Below, in pieces: positions 37,194 to 46,200 of a stretch of DNA of 64,000 bases. Below the pieces are notes generated by a model. It saw only the letters and a program-made list of their open reading frames with translations, was not told the origin of the DNA and did not search any database. The stretch is from Novosphingobium sp. PhB165 (lineage in GTDB: Bacteria > Pseudomonadota > Alphaproteobacteria > Sphingomonadales > Sphingomonadaceae). Numbering within the stretch: the first letter of the stretch is position 1; every line of letters begins with the position of its first letter. The position numbers were made by a program, and so were the translations under genes. The stretch covers positions 1,054,001 through 1,118,000 of the forward strand of contig NZ_SLVB01000001.1 in the NCBI RefSeq assembly GCF_004341845.1. Reading direction: 5' to 3'.

Positions 37194-38540
37194 TCACTTC
37201 ATCAGCACGAGTTCCTCGGACATCGTCGGGTGAACGGCGATGGTGGCGTCGAAATCGGCCTTGGTCAGCTTCGCCTTCACGGCGATGGCGGCGGCCTGGA
37301 TAATCTCCGGCGATTCCGGCCCGATCATGTGCAGGCCCAGCACGCGGCCCGTGCCCGCCTCGCAGACCATCTTGTAAAGCGAACGCTCGTTGCGGTGCGC
37401 GACCACGTTCTTCATCGGCCGGAAGTCGCTCGTGTAGATCTCCACCGTGCCGTACTGCGCGCGCGCCTGCGCCTCGGTAAGGCCCACCGAGCCGATCGGC
37501 GGATGGCTGAACACCGCCGAGGGAATGCACGAATAGTCGACCGTCGTCGGCTTGCCGCCGAACACGGTGTCGGCAAAGGCCTGCCCCTCGCGGATCGCGA
37601 CCGGGGTCAGCTGCACGCGGTTGGTCACATCGCCCACGGCATAGATGTGGTCGATGTTGGTCTGCGAATAGTCGTCGACCTGAATGGCGTTCTTGTCGTC
37701 CAGCGCGACGCCGACGTTCTCCAGCCCCAGCCCCTCGACATTGGGCACGCGGCCGGTGGCGAACATCACGCAGTCCACTTCGAGCGGCTCGTGGTTGGTC
37801 ATCGAGACGGTCAGCGAGCCATCGGCATTCTTCTCGATGCCGCGGAAGTCCGCATTGAACCGGAAGTCGATGCCCTTGGCGATCGAGATCTCCAGCAGGC
37901 GGTCGCGCAGCTGCTCGTCATAGCCGCGCAGGAGCTGGTCCGAGCGGTTGATGAGCGTCACCTTGGCGCCGAATTCATTGAAGATGCCGGCGAACTCGTT
38001 GGCGATATAGCCTGCCCCGGCGATCAGGATGCGCTGGGGAATGGCGTCGAGATGGAACGCCTCGTTCGAGGTGATGCCCAGTTCGTGCCCCGGGCAATTG
38101 GGCACCTGCGGACGCGCGCCGGTGGCGATGAGGATGACCTTGGCGGTCTTCTTCTCGCCGCTGGACAGCGTGATCTCGTGCGGGCCGGTGATCGTCGCGC
38201 GCTCGTGGAAGATCTCGACTTTGTTGTTTTCGAGCGTCTGCGTGTAGAGCCCGTTCAGCCGGTCGACATCGCCCAGCACGTTGTCGCGCAGCTTCACCCA
38301 GTCGAACTTCGCTTCGGGAATGTCCCAGCCGAACTGCTTGGCGTCTTCCAGATCCTCGGCAAAGTGCGCGCCGTAGACGAGCATCTTCTTGGGCACGCAG
38401 CCGCGAATCACGCAGGTCCCGCCGACCCGGTACTCCTCCGCCACCGCCACCCGCGCACCGTGCGACGCCGCAATCCGGCTGGCCCGCACGCCGCCCGATC
38501 CGGCGCCGATCGTGAAGAGGTCGTAGTCGAATTCGGACAT
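37194..38540 (-). CDS. gor: Glutathione-disulfide reductase
   Basis: NADPH-dependent flavoenzyme regenerating glutathione, 448 residues. The redox disulfide is Cys-43/Cys-48 in GGTCVIRGCVPKK, the FAD motif GAGSGG is at 12-17, and the NADPH motif GAGYIANEFAG is central. The C-terminal HPTMSEE with its active-site His completes the partner subunit's site. No neighbour shares its pathway apart from general redox homeostasis. Confidence 0.95.
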   Translation of the reverse strand: MSEFDYDLFTIGAGSGGVRASRIAASHGARVAVAEEYRVGGTCVIRGCVPKKMLVYGAHFAEDLEDAKQFGWDIPEAKFDWVKLRDNVLGDVDRLNGLYTQTLENNKVEIFHERATITGPHEITLSSGEKKTAKVILIATGARPQVPNCPGHELGITSNEAFHLDAIPQRILIAGAGYIANEFAGIFNEFGAKVTLINRSDQLLRGYDEQLRDRLLEISIAKGIDFRFNADFRGIEKNADGSLTVSMTNHEPLEVDCVMFATGRVPNVEGLGLENVGVALDDKNAIQVDDYSQTNIDHIYAVGDVTNRVQLTPVAIREGQAFADTVFGGKPTTVDYSCIPSAVFSHPPIGSVGLTEAQARAQYGTVEIYTSDFRPMKNVVAHRNERSLYKMVCEAGTGRVLGLHMIGPESPEIIQAAAIAVKAKLTKADFDATIAVHPTMSEELVLMK

Positions 38541-38719
38541 GCGGCTTGCTCCTGATGCGCCCCTTGGCGCGCTTGGTTCGGGGCCCGGTCCCGGGCCGGG
38601 GGCATATGGGGCATGGGCGGGCCGATTGCCAACGCATCATTTGCGGACAGGTGCATGGGGCCCGGCTGCCCTCACCTTAACGGATCGTCGAAAGCGGCCC
38701 TCCGCTGGGCGCAGACTCA

Positions 38720-38747
38720 TTGTCAACTCATTTGGTTGAGTTTATAG
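38720..38747 (+). promoter_or_regulatory. Candidate promoter with an inverted repeat between its -35 and -10
   Basis: TTGTCA (38720-38725) and TTATAG (38742-38747) are spaced 16 bp. AACTCA-N6-TGAGTT (38725-38742) fills the space between them as a perfect 6-bp inverted repeat, which is how a repressor would block the polymerase. It lies 65-92 bp before the downstream hydrolase gene. Confidence 0.4.
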
Positions 38748-38811
38748 GAGTCGCATCGCCCTCCGGTCTCCCCCCTCATCGCCGGCGGGCGCCCCTTACG
38801 GGAGAAGATAA

Positions 38812-39459
38812 ATGGCACAGACGCAAATCCCTGAAGCGCCTGCCGAAAAGCCGCTCGTCCTGCTCATCCCCGGCCTTGACGGCAGCGGGGCAGGTCATTG
38901 GCAGCGCCGCTGGGCAGACGAAATGGAAGACGCCCAGATGGTCGACCTTGGCCTATGGGCAAAGCCGCATCGCAACACCTGGATCAACCGGCTGAACCTT
39001 TCCGTGCAGCGCGCCGGACGCCCGGTGGTGCTGGTTGCCCATAGCCTGGGCTGCCTGCTCACCGCGTGGTGGGCCAAGTTCGAGCAGCCCGGCTGGTCGA
39101 ATCCCGTGATCGGTGCCCTCCTGGTGGCCCCGCCCGAGGTCGACTTCTTCCCGCGCGACGATCGGCTCAACGGCTTTGCACCCACGCCAGCGGATGCCCT
39201 GCCCTTCCCCTCGATCCTCGTCGCCAGCCGCAACGATCCATGGATCGGCTTTCCGACGGCCAAGCTCCTGGCCAAGCAATGGGGCAGCCAATTCGAGGAC
39301 GCGGGCGACGCGGGCCATATCAATGCCGATTCCAAGCTTGGAAGCTGGGACGAAGGCAAGCGCCTGCTGCACCGCCTGATGAATACGCAGCCTGCTGCCG
39401 CCACATCGCATGTCCCACTGAACGGCGACTGGTCGGAAGGGCTTGAATACCGCTCCTGA
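38812..39459 (+). CDS. RBBP9/YdeN-type serine hydrolase
   Basis: Small alpha/beta hydrolase of 215 residues. LLIPGLDGSGAGHWQRRW is the family start, the nucleophile elbow is AHSLGCL, Asp follows in ASRNDPW, and the catalytic His in GDAGHIN. The RBBP9/YdeN family acts on unknown small esters or peptides. GGGAGAAG precedes the ATG. A promoter with a palindrome lies upstream, so it may be specifically regulated. Confidence 0.88.
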   Translation: MAQTQIPEAPAEKPLVLLIPGLDGSGAGHWQRRWADEMEDAQMVDLGLWAKPHRNTWINRLNLSVQRAGRPVVLVAHSLGCLLTAWWAKFEQPGWSNPVIGALLVAPPEVDFFPRDDRLNGFAPTPADALPFPSILVASRNDPWIGFPTAKLLAKQWGSQFEDAGDAGHINADSKLGSWDEGKRLLHRLMNTQPAAATSHVPLNGDWSEGLEYRS

Positions 39460-39506
39460 AAGCGAGGGGCCGGGGACGCCGTGTGCGCTCCGGCCCCGAT
39501 GCGGCT

Positions 39507-41834
39507 TCAGCGCAGCGAGAGGCGCCAGGTGCCGAGCAGCCGAACGTCCCCGCCGTCCGCCCTCGCCGCCGCCGCAAGCTGCAATTGCGACGCCTTGCTG
39601 CCCCTCTCGAAGCCGAACGTGAGCAGCGGATCGATGCCCTTGCCGAAGCCGACTTTGCGCTCGCCGAACACCAGCGACCGGCTCTCAAGATCGTAGCCCG
39701 TCGCCAGTGTGTAAGTGCCCTGCCCCGCGATCACGGTCAGCGGCTGCGCGAAGCCGATGCGCAGCACGCCGCCCGCGAGGCCCCGGTTTGCGGTCAGCGC
39801 AAAGCGCGTGGTGGCAAGCGTGCCCGCGTGCGTGAGCAGCATGTCGTCCGCCAGCTCGAGCCGCGTTGCGCCAAGGCTGGCATAGCCTGACAGCCCCCAG
39901 CCTCCGCCCAGCGGCACGGACTGCGCCGCTTCGACAAACGTAGTGGTCGCGCCGTCTCCGAAGCGCAGCGCACCACCGCCTGTCGGCGTGCCGAAGACCG
40001 CGTTGTCCTCGTCGATCACGCCCGCCTTGAGACTGGTCCCCTGCGTGCGCCAGTTCACCACCGCACCCGCCGCGCGGGGCTGCCGGACCGTTTCGCTGTG
40101 CTCGGAACCCCCCACCACGGCGATCCCCAGCCTGCCACCCGCCAGCGGATGTTCCGCGCCGAACGCCATGTCGGCGAGCGGCGAATAGGCAAACACCGCG
40201 TCCGAACTCGGCGCGATGCCCAAGAACTCGGGCGAGACGGCGTCGGTGGAATGGAGCGAGGCCGTGAGCCATGTCGAGCCCGTGCGCACCGCCAGTTCGC
40301 CGCTGGTGAGGAACCCGCGCATTTCGCTGCCGTCCGGCCCGGTCCGCAGCGCGGAGAAGCCCATGCTGGCGTGCAGATCCCCGGTATCGAAGCGGGTGCT
40401 TCCGGCGCGGCTTTGCACTTCCACTTGCCGCTCCATGCTGCGCGGCACATCGCGCGGCCGGGCCACGAGACCGGACAGATCGCCGCTGAAATCCCGCCCG
40501 AACGCATCGAGCACCGTCACCGACGACAGTGCCTTGGCCTTGATGTCCGTTGCCGCAACGGCATCCGGCAGCAGCAGCTCGGTAGTGCCCGCCGCCGTGG
40601 CGACGGTGCCGTTCGAAAGCGTGGGGTTCACCGGAGAGAGCGCGGCCTGCACATCGATCAGCCCGTGGCCGAAAACCGGATCGACACCGGGAACCCCGAT
40701 GTCTCGCGCGGTGGCGAGGATCACCTGCCCCGCCTGCTGGCCGGTAAGCTGCGGCCATTTGGACAGGATCAGCGCGGCAAGGCCGGAGACTTGCGGCGCC
40801 GCCGCACTCGTGCCTGAAAACCAGTCATAGCTGCCGTCCACCGCCTGCGTGGCACTGGTGCCCATCGCCGCAACGCAGTGGTCCATGACGGCAGCGCCGC
40901 ACTGGTTCGAATAATCGGTAAGCTGGTAGCTGGTCTGTGTGCCTTCGAGCGCGACCACGAAAAGCCACGCATCGCGATTGGCGGCGGTGACATCCAGATA
41001 GCCATCGGCATTGGCAAGGCCTTCGTTGCCCGCCGCATTGACGAACAGGCCGCCGGTTGCCGCGTATTTCGCCACTGCCTGCGACCAATAGGCGCTGGGT
41101 ACGGAAGAATCGACTTTGGCAATCGAGGCGTTGACCACCTTGATCCCGTTCTGCCCCGCGTAGTCGAGCGCCTCGGCCATGTGGATGCCCAGCGTTTCGG
41201 CCTTTTCGGTATCGCTCTCGTCAAGATCGACAGCACTGATGCGCAGCGCGACGACCTTGGCATCGGGCGCTATGCCCTGAACCCCTGCCCCGTCGTTCTT
41301 CGCGGCGATCACCCCGGCGACCATGGTGCCGTGGTCCGACCAGTCGTCACCCACGACATTGCGGCTCGTCGTCACGCCGCCTTGCGTGACGGTGCCGAAG
41401 TCACGGCTGAGCGAGGAAATCTGCCCGGAAAGTTCGGAGACCGCCTTCACCCCGTCGTCGAGCACGCCGACCAGTACGCCCTGCCCGGTATGTCCGGAAT
41501 CGAGCGCGTAGAGCGCGTTTACATATTCGAACGAGACGTAATTGCGCCGGTATTCGGCGTCATCATTGGCGGAGCGCTTTGCCTGCTGGGCGGCGGGCGT
41601 GATGACATAGCCGGACGGTATCGAGGACGTCGGCGTGGGTGTGGGCGTCGGGGTTGGTGTTGGGGTCGGAACGGGCGTCGGGGTCGGCGTGGGAACGGGC
41701 GTCGAATTCACGCCGCCGCCACCGCCTCCACCGCAGCCCGCCAAAGCAAGTGCCAGCAGACTCGCCGTCGCAGCGCCGTGCCATGCCGAAGCCGTCCGCC
41801 CCGGAGCCTTTCGCGCTCCCCCCATCGCCGCCAT
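39507..41834 (-). CDS. Lipoprotein S8 subtilase with C-terminal barrel-like domain (NalP/AspA-like autotransporter)
   Basis: 775 residues counted from the ATG at 41834. A frame extension to 41888 would give an overlong n-region. The signal peptide ends in lipobox LALAGC (Cys-34), followed by a glycine run and a Pro-Thr repeat linker. The subtilisin domain has catalytic Asp in GVLDDGV, His in DHGTMVAGV and Ser in SGTSAAAP. A long beta-rich passenger and C-terminal region follow, ending GTWRLSLR, which lacks a terminal Phe. A lipidated surface subtilase resembles neisserial NalP. Barrel assignment is inference. TATAAT lies at 41906-41911 on the minus strand. Confidence 0.82.
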   Translation of the reverse strand: MAAMGGARKAPGRTASAWHGAATASLLALALAGCGGGGGGGVNSTPVPTPTPTPVPTPTPTPTPTPTPTSSIPSGYVITPAAQQAKRSANDDAEYRRNYVSFEYVNALYALDSGHTGQGVLVGVLDDGVKAVSELSGQISSLSRDFGTVTQGGVTTSRNVVGDDWSDHGTMVAGVIAAKNDGAGVQGIAPDAKVVALRISAVDLDESDTEKAETLGIHMAEALDYAGQNGIKVVNASIAKVDSSVPSAYWSQAVAKYAATGGLFVNAAGNEGLANADGYLDVTAANRDAWLFVVALEGTQTSYQLTDYSNQCGAAVMDHCVAAMGTSATQAVDGSYDWFSGTSAAAPQVSGLAALILSKWPQLTGQQAGQVILATARDIGVPGVDPVFGHGLIDVQAALSPVNPTLSNGTVATAAGTTELLLPDAVAATDIKAKALSSVTVLDAFGRDFSGDLSGLVARPRDVPRSMERQVEVQSRAGSTRFDTGDLHASMGFSALRTGPDGSEMRGFLTSGELAVRTGSTWLTASLHSTDAVSPEFLGIAPSSDAVFAYSPLADMAFGAEHPLAGGRLGIAVVGGSEHSETVRQPRAAGAVVNWRTQGTSLKAGVIDEDNAVFGTPTGGGALRFGDGATTTFVEAAQSVPLGGGWGLSGYASLGATRLELADDMLLTHAGTLATTRFALTANRGLAGGVLRIGFAQPLTVIAGQGTYTLATGYDLESRSLVFGERKVGFGKGIDPLLTFGFERGSKASQLQLAAAARADGGDVRLLGTWRLSLR

Positions 41835-41928
41835 TCCCCATGATACGGCCGGCCGCCCGTGCCTTTCGGCACCGGTGGCCCCGGCCATGTCCCCATGGGG
41901 TCATTATAGAGCGGGACATCGCAAGACG

Positions 41929-41967
41929 ATTGAAGGCCCCCGCAGTATTGCTGCGGAGGCCTTCAAT
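41929..41967 (-). terminator. Hairpin terminator after pgi
   Basis: ATTGAAGGC...GCAG and CTGC...GCCTTCAAT pair over about 17 bp around TATT, starting 24 bp after the pgi stop. The T run is weak on the minus strand, so efficiency is uncertain. Confidence 0.6.
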
Positions 41968-41990
41968 TTACGAGCAGTGTCCCCGCCGAC

Positions 41991-43511
41991 TTACTTGATG
42001 CCCGCCAATGCGAGCAGCGCCTCGGTCGAAGGGTCGAACGCGGTGTCGCCCTTCTCGATCTGCTTGGCGATTTCCTTGCCCAGTTCGACGCCGAACTGAT
42101 CGAAGGGATTGATGCCCATCAGCACGGCATTGGCGAAGGTGCGGTGCTCGTGGAACGCGATCAGCGCGCCGAACGTGGCGGGGCTGACTTCGTCGAGCAG
42201 GATCGTCGCCGAGGGACGGTCGCCCGGATAGGCGCGTGCCGGGTCGTCGCTTTCCTTGCCGGCCATCAGCGCGGCGCCCTGCGCGAAGCAGTTGGAGAGC
42301 AGGATGCGGTGATGCGCGGGGTTGAGATCGTCGCCCGGCGCGATGGCGGCGATGAAGTCCACCGGCACGATGTTGGTGCCCTGATGCAGGAGCTGGAACA
42401 CCGCGTGCTGGGCATCGGTGCCGACGCCACCCCAGGTAATCGGCGCGGTCGGTCCATCGATCGGCGCGCCGTCGGCCGTGACCGACTTGCCGTTCGATTC
42501 CATCTCCAGCTGCTGGAGATAGTCCGGCAGCAGTGCAAGACGCTCGTCATAGGCGAAGACGCCGCGCGTCTGGCAGCCGCGCAGGCGCGTATAGTACTGG
42601 TCGCCGAAAGCCGCGCGCAGCGGCAAGTTGGCAAGGCCGTCGGTATCACGGAAGTGGACGTCCATCGCCGCCGCCCCGTTCAGGAACTCGGCGAAGTCCG
42701 GCCAGCCCAGCGCCATGGCGACCGGGAAGCCGATCGAAGACCACAGCGAATAGCGCCCGCCGACGCTCTCAGAGAACGGCAGGATGCGGGTCTCGTCGAC
42801 GCCCCATTCGATCGCATTGTCCGGCGCGGCGGTCAGCGCGACGATGCGGCCATAGGGATCCTCGACGCCGTTCTCGCGCAGCCACGTGATCGCGCTCTCG
42901 GCATTGGTCATGGTTTCGATGGTGGTGAAAGTCTTGGATGCGACTGCGAGCATGGTCGTGGCCGGATCGCACTTGGCGAAAGCGGCTTCCAGCGCGCAGC
43001 CGTCGATATTGGAGACGACGTGAACGTCGACCATCGCACCGTCACGCGCCAAGGCGTCGATCGCCAGTGCCGGACCAAGTGCCGAACCACCGATACCGAT
43101 GTGGATGAGGTGCTTCACCTCGCCCATGGCGCCGCGGTGAATGGCCTCGACAATGGCGGCCATGCGGTGGTGATACTCGGCCGCGAGTTCGACGCTCTCT
43201 TCCTTGCCGACGCCGCGCTGCGCAGTGTGTTCGGCGGCGCGTCCCTCGGTGGGGTTGACGATCTCACCGGCGAACAGCGCGGCGCGGCGGCCGGCGAAGT
43301 TCATCGTTTCGGCCAGTTCCTCGAAAGCGGCAACATGGGCGGCATCGAGATGGGTCTTCGACCAGTCGAACAACATGCCGCAGGCGGCTTCCGGATCGCC
43401 CGCCTCGAAACGCGTGGCAAAAGTGTCCAGACGGCCGGAATCGGCAGCGAAGAGCTCCTTCAGGCTCAGCTTGGGAAGGCTCTCCAGCTTGTTCCACGCC
43501 GCTTTGCTCAT
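41991..43511 (-). CDS. pgi: Glucose-6-phosphate isomerase
   Basis: Interconverts glucose-6-phosphate and fructose-6-phosphate, 506 residues. GIGGSALGPALA binds phosphate, SKTFTTIETMTNA is a conserved SIS-domain loop, and the active-site Glu and His lie in SVGGRYSLWS and the later ...HRILLSN segment. The ATG at 43511 is favoured by GAAGGGAT upstream. 11 more N-terminal residues are open. No neighbouring glycolytic gene. Confidence 0.95.
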   Translation of the reverse strand: MSKAAWNKLESLPKLSLKELFAADSGRLDTFATRFEAGDPEAACGMLFDWSKTHLDAAHVAAFEELAETMNFAGRRAALFAGEIVNPTEGRAAEHTAQRGVGKEESVELAAEYHHRMAAIVEAIHRGAMGEVKHLIHIGIGGSALGPALAIDALARDGAMVDVHVVSNIDGCALEAAFAKCDPATTMLAVASKTFTTIETMTNAESAITWLRENGVEDPYGRIVALTAAPDNAIEWGVDETRILPFSESVGGRYSLWSSIGFPVAMALGWPDFAEFLNGAAAMDVHFRDTDGLANLPLRAAFGDQYYTRLRGCQTRGVFAYDERLALLPDYLQQLEMESNGKSVTADGAPIDGPTAPITWGGVGTDAQHAVFQLLHQGTNIVPVDFIAAIAPGDDLNPAHHRILLSNCFAQGAALMAGKESDDPARAYPGDRPSATILLDEVSPATFGALIAFHEHRTFANAVLMGINPFDQFGVELGKEIAKQIEKGDTAFDPSTEALLALAGIK

Positions 43512-43723
43512 GCCTTGTATCCCTTCATTCGAATTTGCGGCCAAATTCCGGCCCGAATTGCACCCTAATCGCGCGGGGCGTTATGCAGGGCTTGACCCAC
43601 TTGGCCAAGACCATTGTTGCAGACCAATCATCCCCGGATGATGACGATTTTGGTCGATCAACGTCGCCAATTCGGCGGGATTGCGCTTGACGGAAGCGCG
43701 CGCGCGCAACAAGGGTTTGCCTC

Positions 43724-44596
43724 ATGAGCGAAACCGACACAGCGGCCTCCGCAAACCCCACCCCAAACCCCGGTGCACCCACGTCGGCCGCGCGCGACAA
43801 GCGCTCCGATCAGCCCGCCAAGAAGGACGAGAGCTTCCTCGCGTTCCTGTTCTGGCTGGTGCTCGGCGTGGTGGTCTTGCGCAGCTTCATCATCTCGCCG
43901 TTCAACATCCCGAGCGAATCGATGCTGCCGCGCCTGCTCAATGGCGACTACCTGTTCGCCACCAAGTGGTCCTATGGCTATTCGAAATATTCGCTGCCGT
44001 TCAGCCTGCCGCTGATCCCGGGCCGCGTCTTCGCCAGCCAGCCCGAGCGCGGCGATGTGGTGATCTTCAAGGCCCCTCCCGGCAACGATGTGGACTACAT
44101 CAAGCGCGTGATCGGCCTTCCGGGTGACGAGATTCAGGTCAAGGGCGGTCAGGTCTGGATCAACGCCAAGCCGGTGCCGCGCGTGAAGCAGCCCGATTTC
44201 GCGCTGCCGGTGACGCCCAATACCCATTGCTACGCCCCCGAGTTCGAGGGCACCGACGCCAAGGGCGGCCCGGTCTGCAACTATCCGCAGTACCGCGAGA
44301 CGCTGCCGAACGGAAAGAGCTACAACGTGCTCGACCTCGGCCACACGCCGCAGGACGATACCGGCGTCTATGTCGTGCCCGAAGGCCATATGTTCCTGAT
44401 GGGCGACAACCGCGACAACTCGCTCGACAGCCGCTTCCCCGCCGTCGAAGGACAGGGCATCGGCATCGTTCCGCAGGACAATCTGGTCGGCCGTGCGGCC
44501 ATCATGATGTTCTCCACCGACGGTTCGGCCAGCTGGTTCGAACCCTGGACCTGGTTCACAGCGGCGCGCTGGAGCCGCATCGGGAGCTTGATCTGA
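43724..44596 (+). CDS. lepB: Signal peptidase I
   Basis: Inner-membrane serine protease removing signal peptides. 290 residues with a single N-terminal transmembrane helix (LAFLFWLVLGVVVLRSFII). Catalytic Ser-66 is in NIPSESMLP and general-base Lys-127 in DYIKRVIGLPGDE. Box E GDNRDNSLDSR is present. The disordered N-terminus of ~35 residues is Pro/Ala-rich. It heads the lepB-rnc-era operon and abuts rnc with no gap. Confidence 0.97.
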   Translation: MSETDTAASANPTPNPGAPTSAARDKRSDQPAKKDESFLAFLFWLVLGVVVLRSFIISPFNIPSESMLPRLLNGDYLFATKWSYGYSKYSLPFSLPLIPGRVFASQPERGDVVIFKAPPGNDVDYIKRVIGLPGDEIQVKGGQVWINAKPVPRVKQPDFALPVTPNTHCYAPEFEGTDAKGGPVCNYPQYRETLPNGKSYNVLDLGHTPQDDTGVYVVPEGHMFLMGDNRDNSLDSRFPAVEGQGIGIVPQDNLVGRAAIMMFSTDGSASWFEPWTWFTAARWSRIGSLI

Positions 44597-45265
44597 GTGC
44601 TTGACGCGCAGGATCGCGCCTTCATCGCCGAAATCTCGGGCGCCGTGCCCGCCGACGAAGCCCTCTGGCTCGCCGCGCTAACCCACGGCAGCACCGGCGA
44701 GAAGCGCAATTACGAACGCCTCGAATTCCTCGGCGACCGCGTGCTTGGGCTCACGGTCGCCGAATGGCTTTACGAGAACAGCGAAGAAGCGGAGGGCCGC
44801 CTCTCGCAGCGCCTGAACGCGCTTGTCGCCCGCGCCACGTGCGCGCTGGTGGCGCGCGGCATCGATCTGGGTCCACGCATGCGGCTGGGCAAGCAGGCGC
44901 GCGACGATGGCGGGCTGGACAGCGACAACATCCTTGGAGACGTGATGGAAGCGCTGATCGGCGCCTGCTTCATCGAGCGCGGCTTCGAATCCGCGCGCGC
45001 CATGGTGCGCAAGCTCTGGCACGATGCTATGCAGGGCAAGGCCGGGAAGCGTAAGCACCCCAAGTCCGCGCTACAGGAATGGGCAGCCGGCAATCGCCGG
45101 CGAATGCCCGAATACAAGCTGGTCGAGCGCTCAGGCCCCGACCATGCCTCGAAATTCACTGTCGAGGTTTCGATTCACAATGTCGGCTCGGCGCGCGCAA
45201 CCGCGAACTCCAAGCAGGATGCGGAAACGCACGCCGCCGAGGAATTCATGAGGAAATTCGGATGA
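44597..45265 (+). CDS. rnc: Ribonuclease III
   Basis: Double-strand-specific endonuclease for rRNA and mRNA processing. 222 residues: the signature NYERLEFLGDRVLG at 38-51 with metal-binding Glu and Asp, a second acidic site in DVMEALIGA, and a C-terminal dsRNA-binding domain (about 150-220, ...PKSALQEWAAGN...). GTG start directly after the lepB stop, ending in an ATGA overlap with era. Confidence 0.96.
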   Translation: MLDAQDRAFIAEISGAVPADEALWLAALTHGSTGEKRNYERLEFLGDRVLGLTVAEWLYENSEEAEGRLSQRLNALVARATCALVARGIDLGPRMRLGKQARDDGGLDSDNILGDVMEALIGACFIERGFESARAMVRKLWHDAMQGKAGKRKHPKSALQEWAAGNRRRMPEYKLVERSGPDHASKFTVEVSIHNVGSARATANSKQDAETHAAEEFMRKFG

Positions 45266-46200
45266 GCCAGGATGGCGCTCCCGAGAATATTGGCGAGAAT
45301 AACGGCTCGCCCCAGAAGTGCGGCCTCGTCGCGGTCATCGGCGCGCCCAATGCGGGCAAGTCGACGCTGGTCAACGCACTCGTCGGCCAGAAGGTGGCGA
45401 TCACCTCGGCCAAGGCGCAGACCACCCGCGCCCGCCTGATGGGCATCGCCCTGGACGGTCCGGTCCAGATCATCCTGGCCGACACTCCCGGCATCTTCGC
45501 CCCCAAGCGCCGCCTTGACCGCGCGATGGTCGCTGCCGCCTGGGAAGGCGCGCAGGAGGCCGACGCGGTCCTGCTGGTGGTCGATCCGATCAAGAAGCGC
45601 CGCCACGAGCTGGAACCCCTGCTCGAATCGCTGGCGACGCGCCCGGAACGCAAGATCCTGGTCATCAACAAGGTCGATGCCGGCGCCAAGGAACCGTTGC
45701 TGGTGCTGGCGCAGGAACTGACCGGCAAAGTCCAGTTCGACGAAGTGTTCTTCGTCTCGGCCCTTTCGGGCGACGGCGTGCCGGAACTCAAGACGCACCT
45801 CGCCGGGCTGATGCCCGAAGGTCCCTGGCACTATCCCGAGGATCAGGTCTCCGACGCCAGCGAGCGCCTGCTCGCCTGCGAGATCACGCGTGAGCAGCTC
45901 TACCGCCAGCTTCACGAGGAACTGCCCTACGATGCCGCCGTGCGCCCCGAAGCCTACGAGCAGCGCAGGGATGGTTCGGTGGAGATCCGCCAGCAGATCG
46001 TCGTCACCCGCGACAACCAGCGCGCCATCGTGCTGGGCAAGGGTGGCTCCAAGATCAAGGCGATCGGCGAAGCGGCGCGCAAGGAACTGTCCGAAGTGCT
46101 GGGCCAGAAGGTCCACCTCTTCCTTCACGTGAAGGTCGAGGAAAACTGGGCCGACGCGCGCGATCTCTATGAGGAAATCGGACTGGACTGGGTGAAGTAA
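45262..46200 (+). CDS. era: GTPase Era
   Basis: Ras-like GTPase needed for 16S rRNA and 30S maturation. G1 GAPNAGKST at 27-35, G3 DTPG at 74-77, G4 NKVD near 140, and a C-terminal KH domain (GKGGSKIKAIG) that binds the 3' end of 16S rRNA. 312 residues. It overlaps rnc by ATGA and the next gene by TAATG, so all are coupled. Confidence 0.97.
   Translation: MSQDGAPENIGENNGSPQKCGLVAVIGAPNAGKSTLVNALVGQKVAITSAKAQTTRARLMGIALDGPVQIILADTPGIFAPKRRLDRAMVAAAWEGAQEADAVLLVVDPIKKRRHELEPLLESLATRPERKILVINKVDAGAKEPLLVLAQELTGKVQFDEVFFVSALSGDGVPELKTHLAGLMPEGPWHYPEDQVSDASERLLACEITREQLYRQLHEELPYDAAVRPEAYEQRRDGSVEIRQQIVVTRDNQRAIVLGKGGSKIKAIGEAARKELSEVLGQKVHLFLHVKVEENWADARDLYEEIGLDWVK

Noticed and set aside
38582..38597. 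GGCCCGG-TC-CCGGGCC palindrome upstream of gor
   Set aside because: All-GC palindromes are expected by chance in this composition, and it has no position-specific support.
41640..41710. Pro-Thr coding repeat in the subtilase considered as a phase-variable tract
   Set aside because: It is an irregular triplet/hexamer coding repeat, not a homopolymer. Slippage in threes would change linker length without switching the gene off.
43627..43642. ATCATCC-CC-GGATGAT palindrome upstream of lepB
   Set aside because: Perfect but short, about 80 bp from the start, with no promoter elements aligned to it. Too weak to list as a site.
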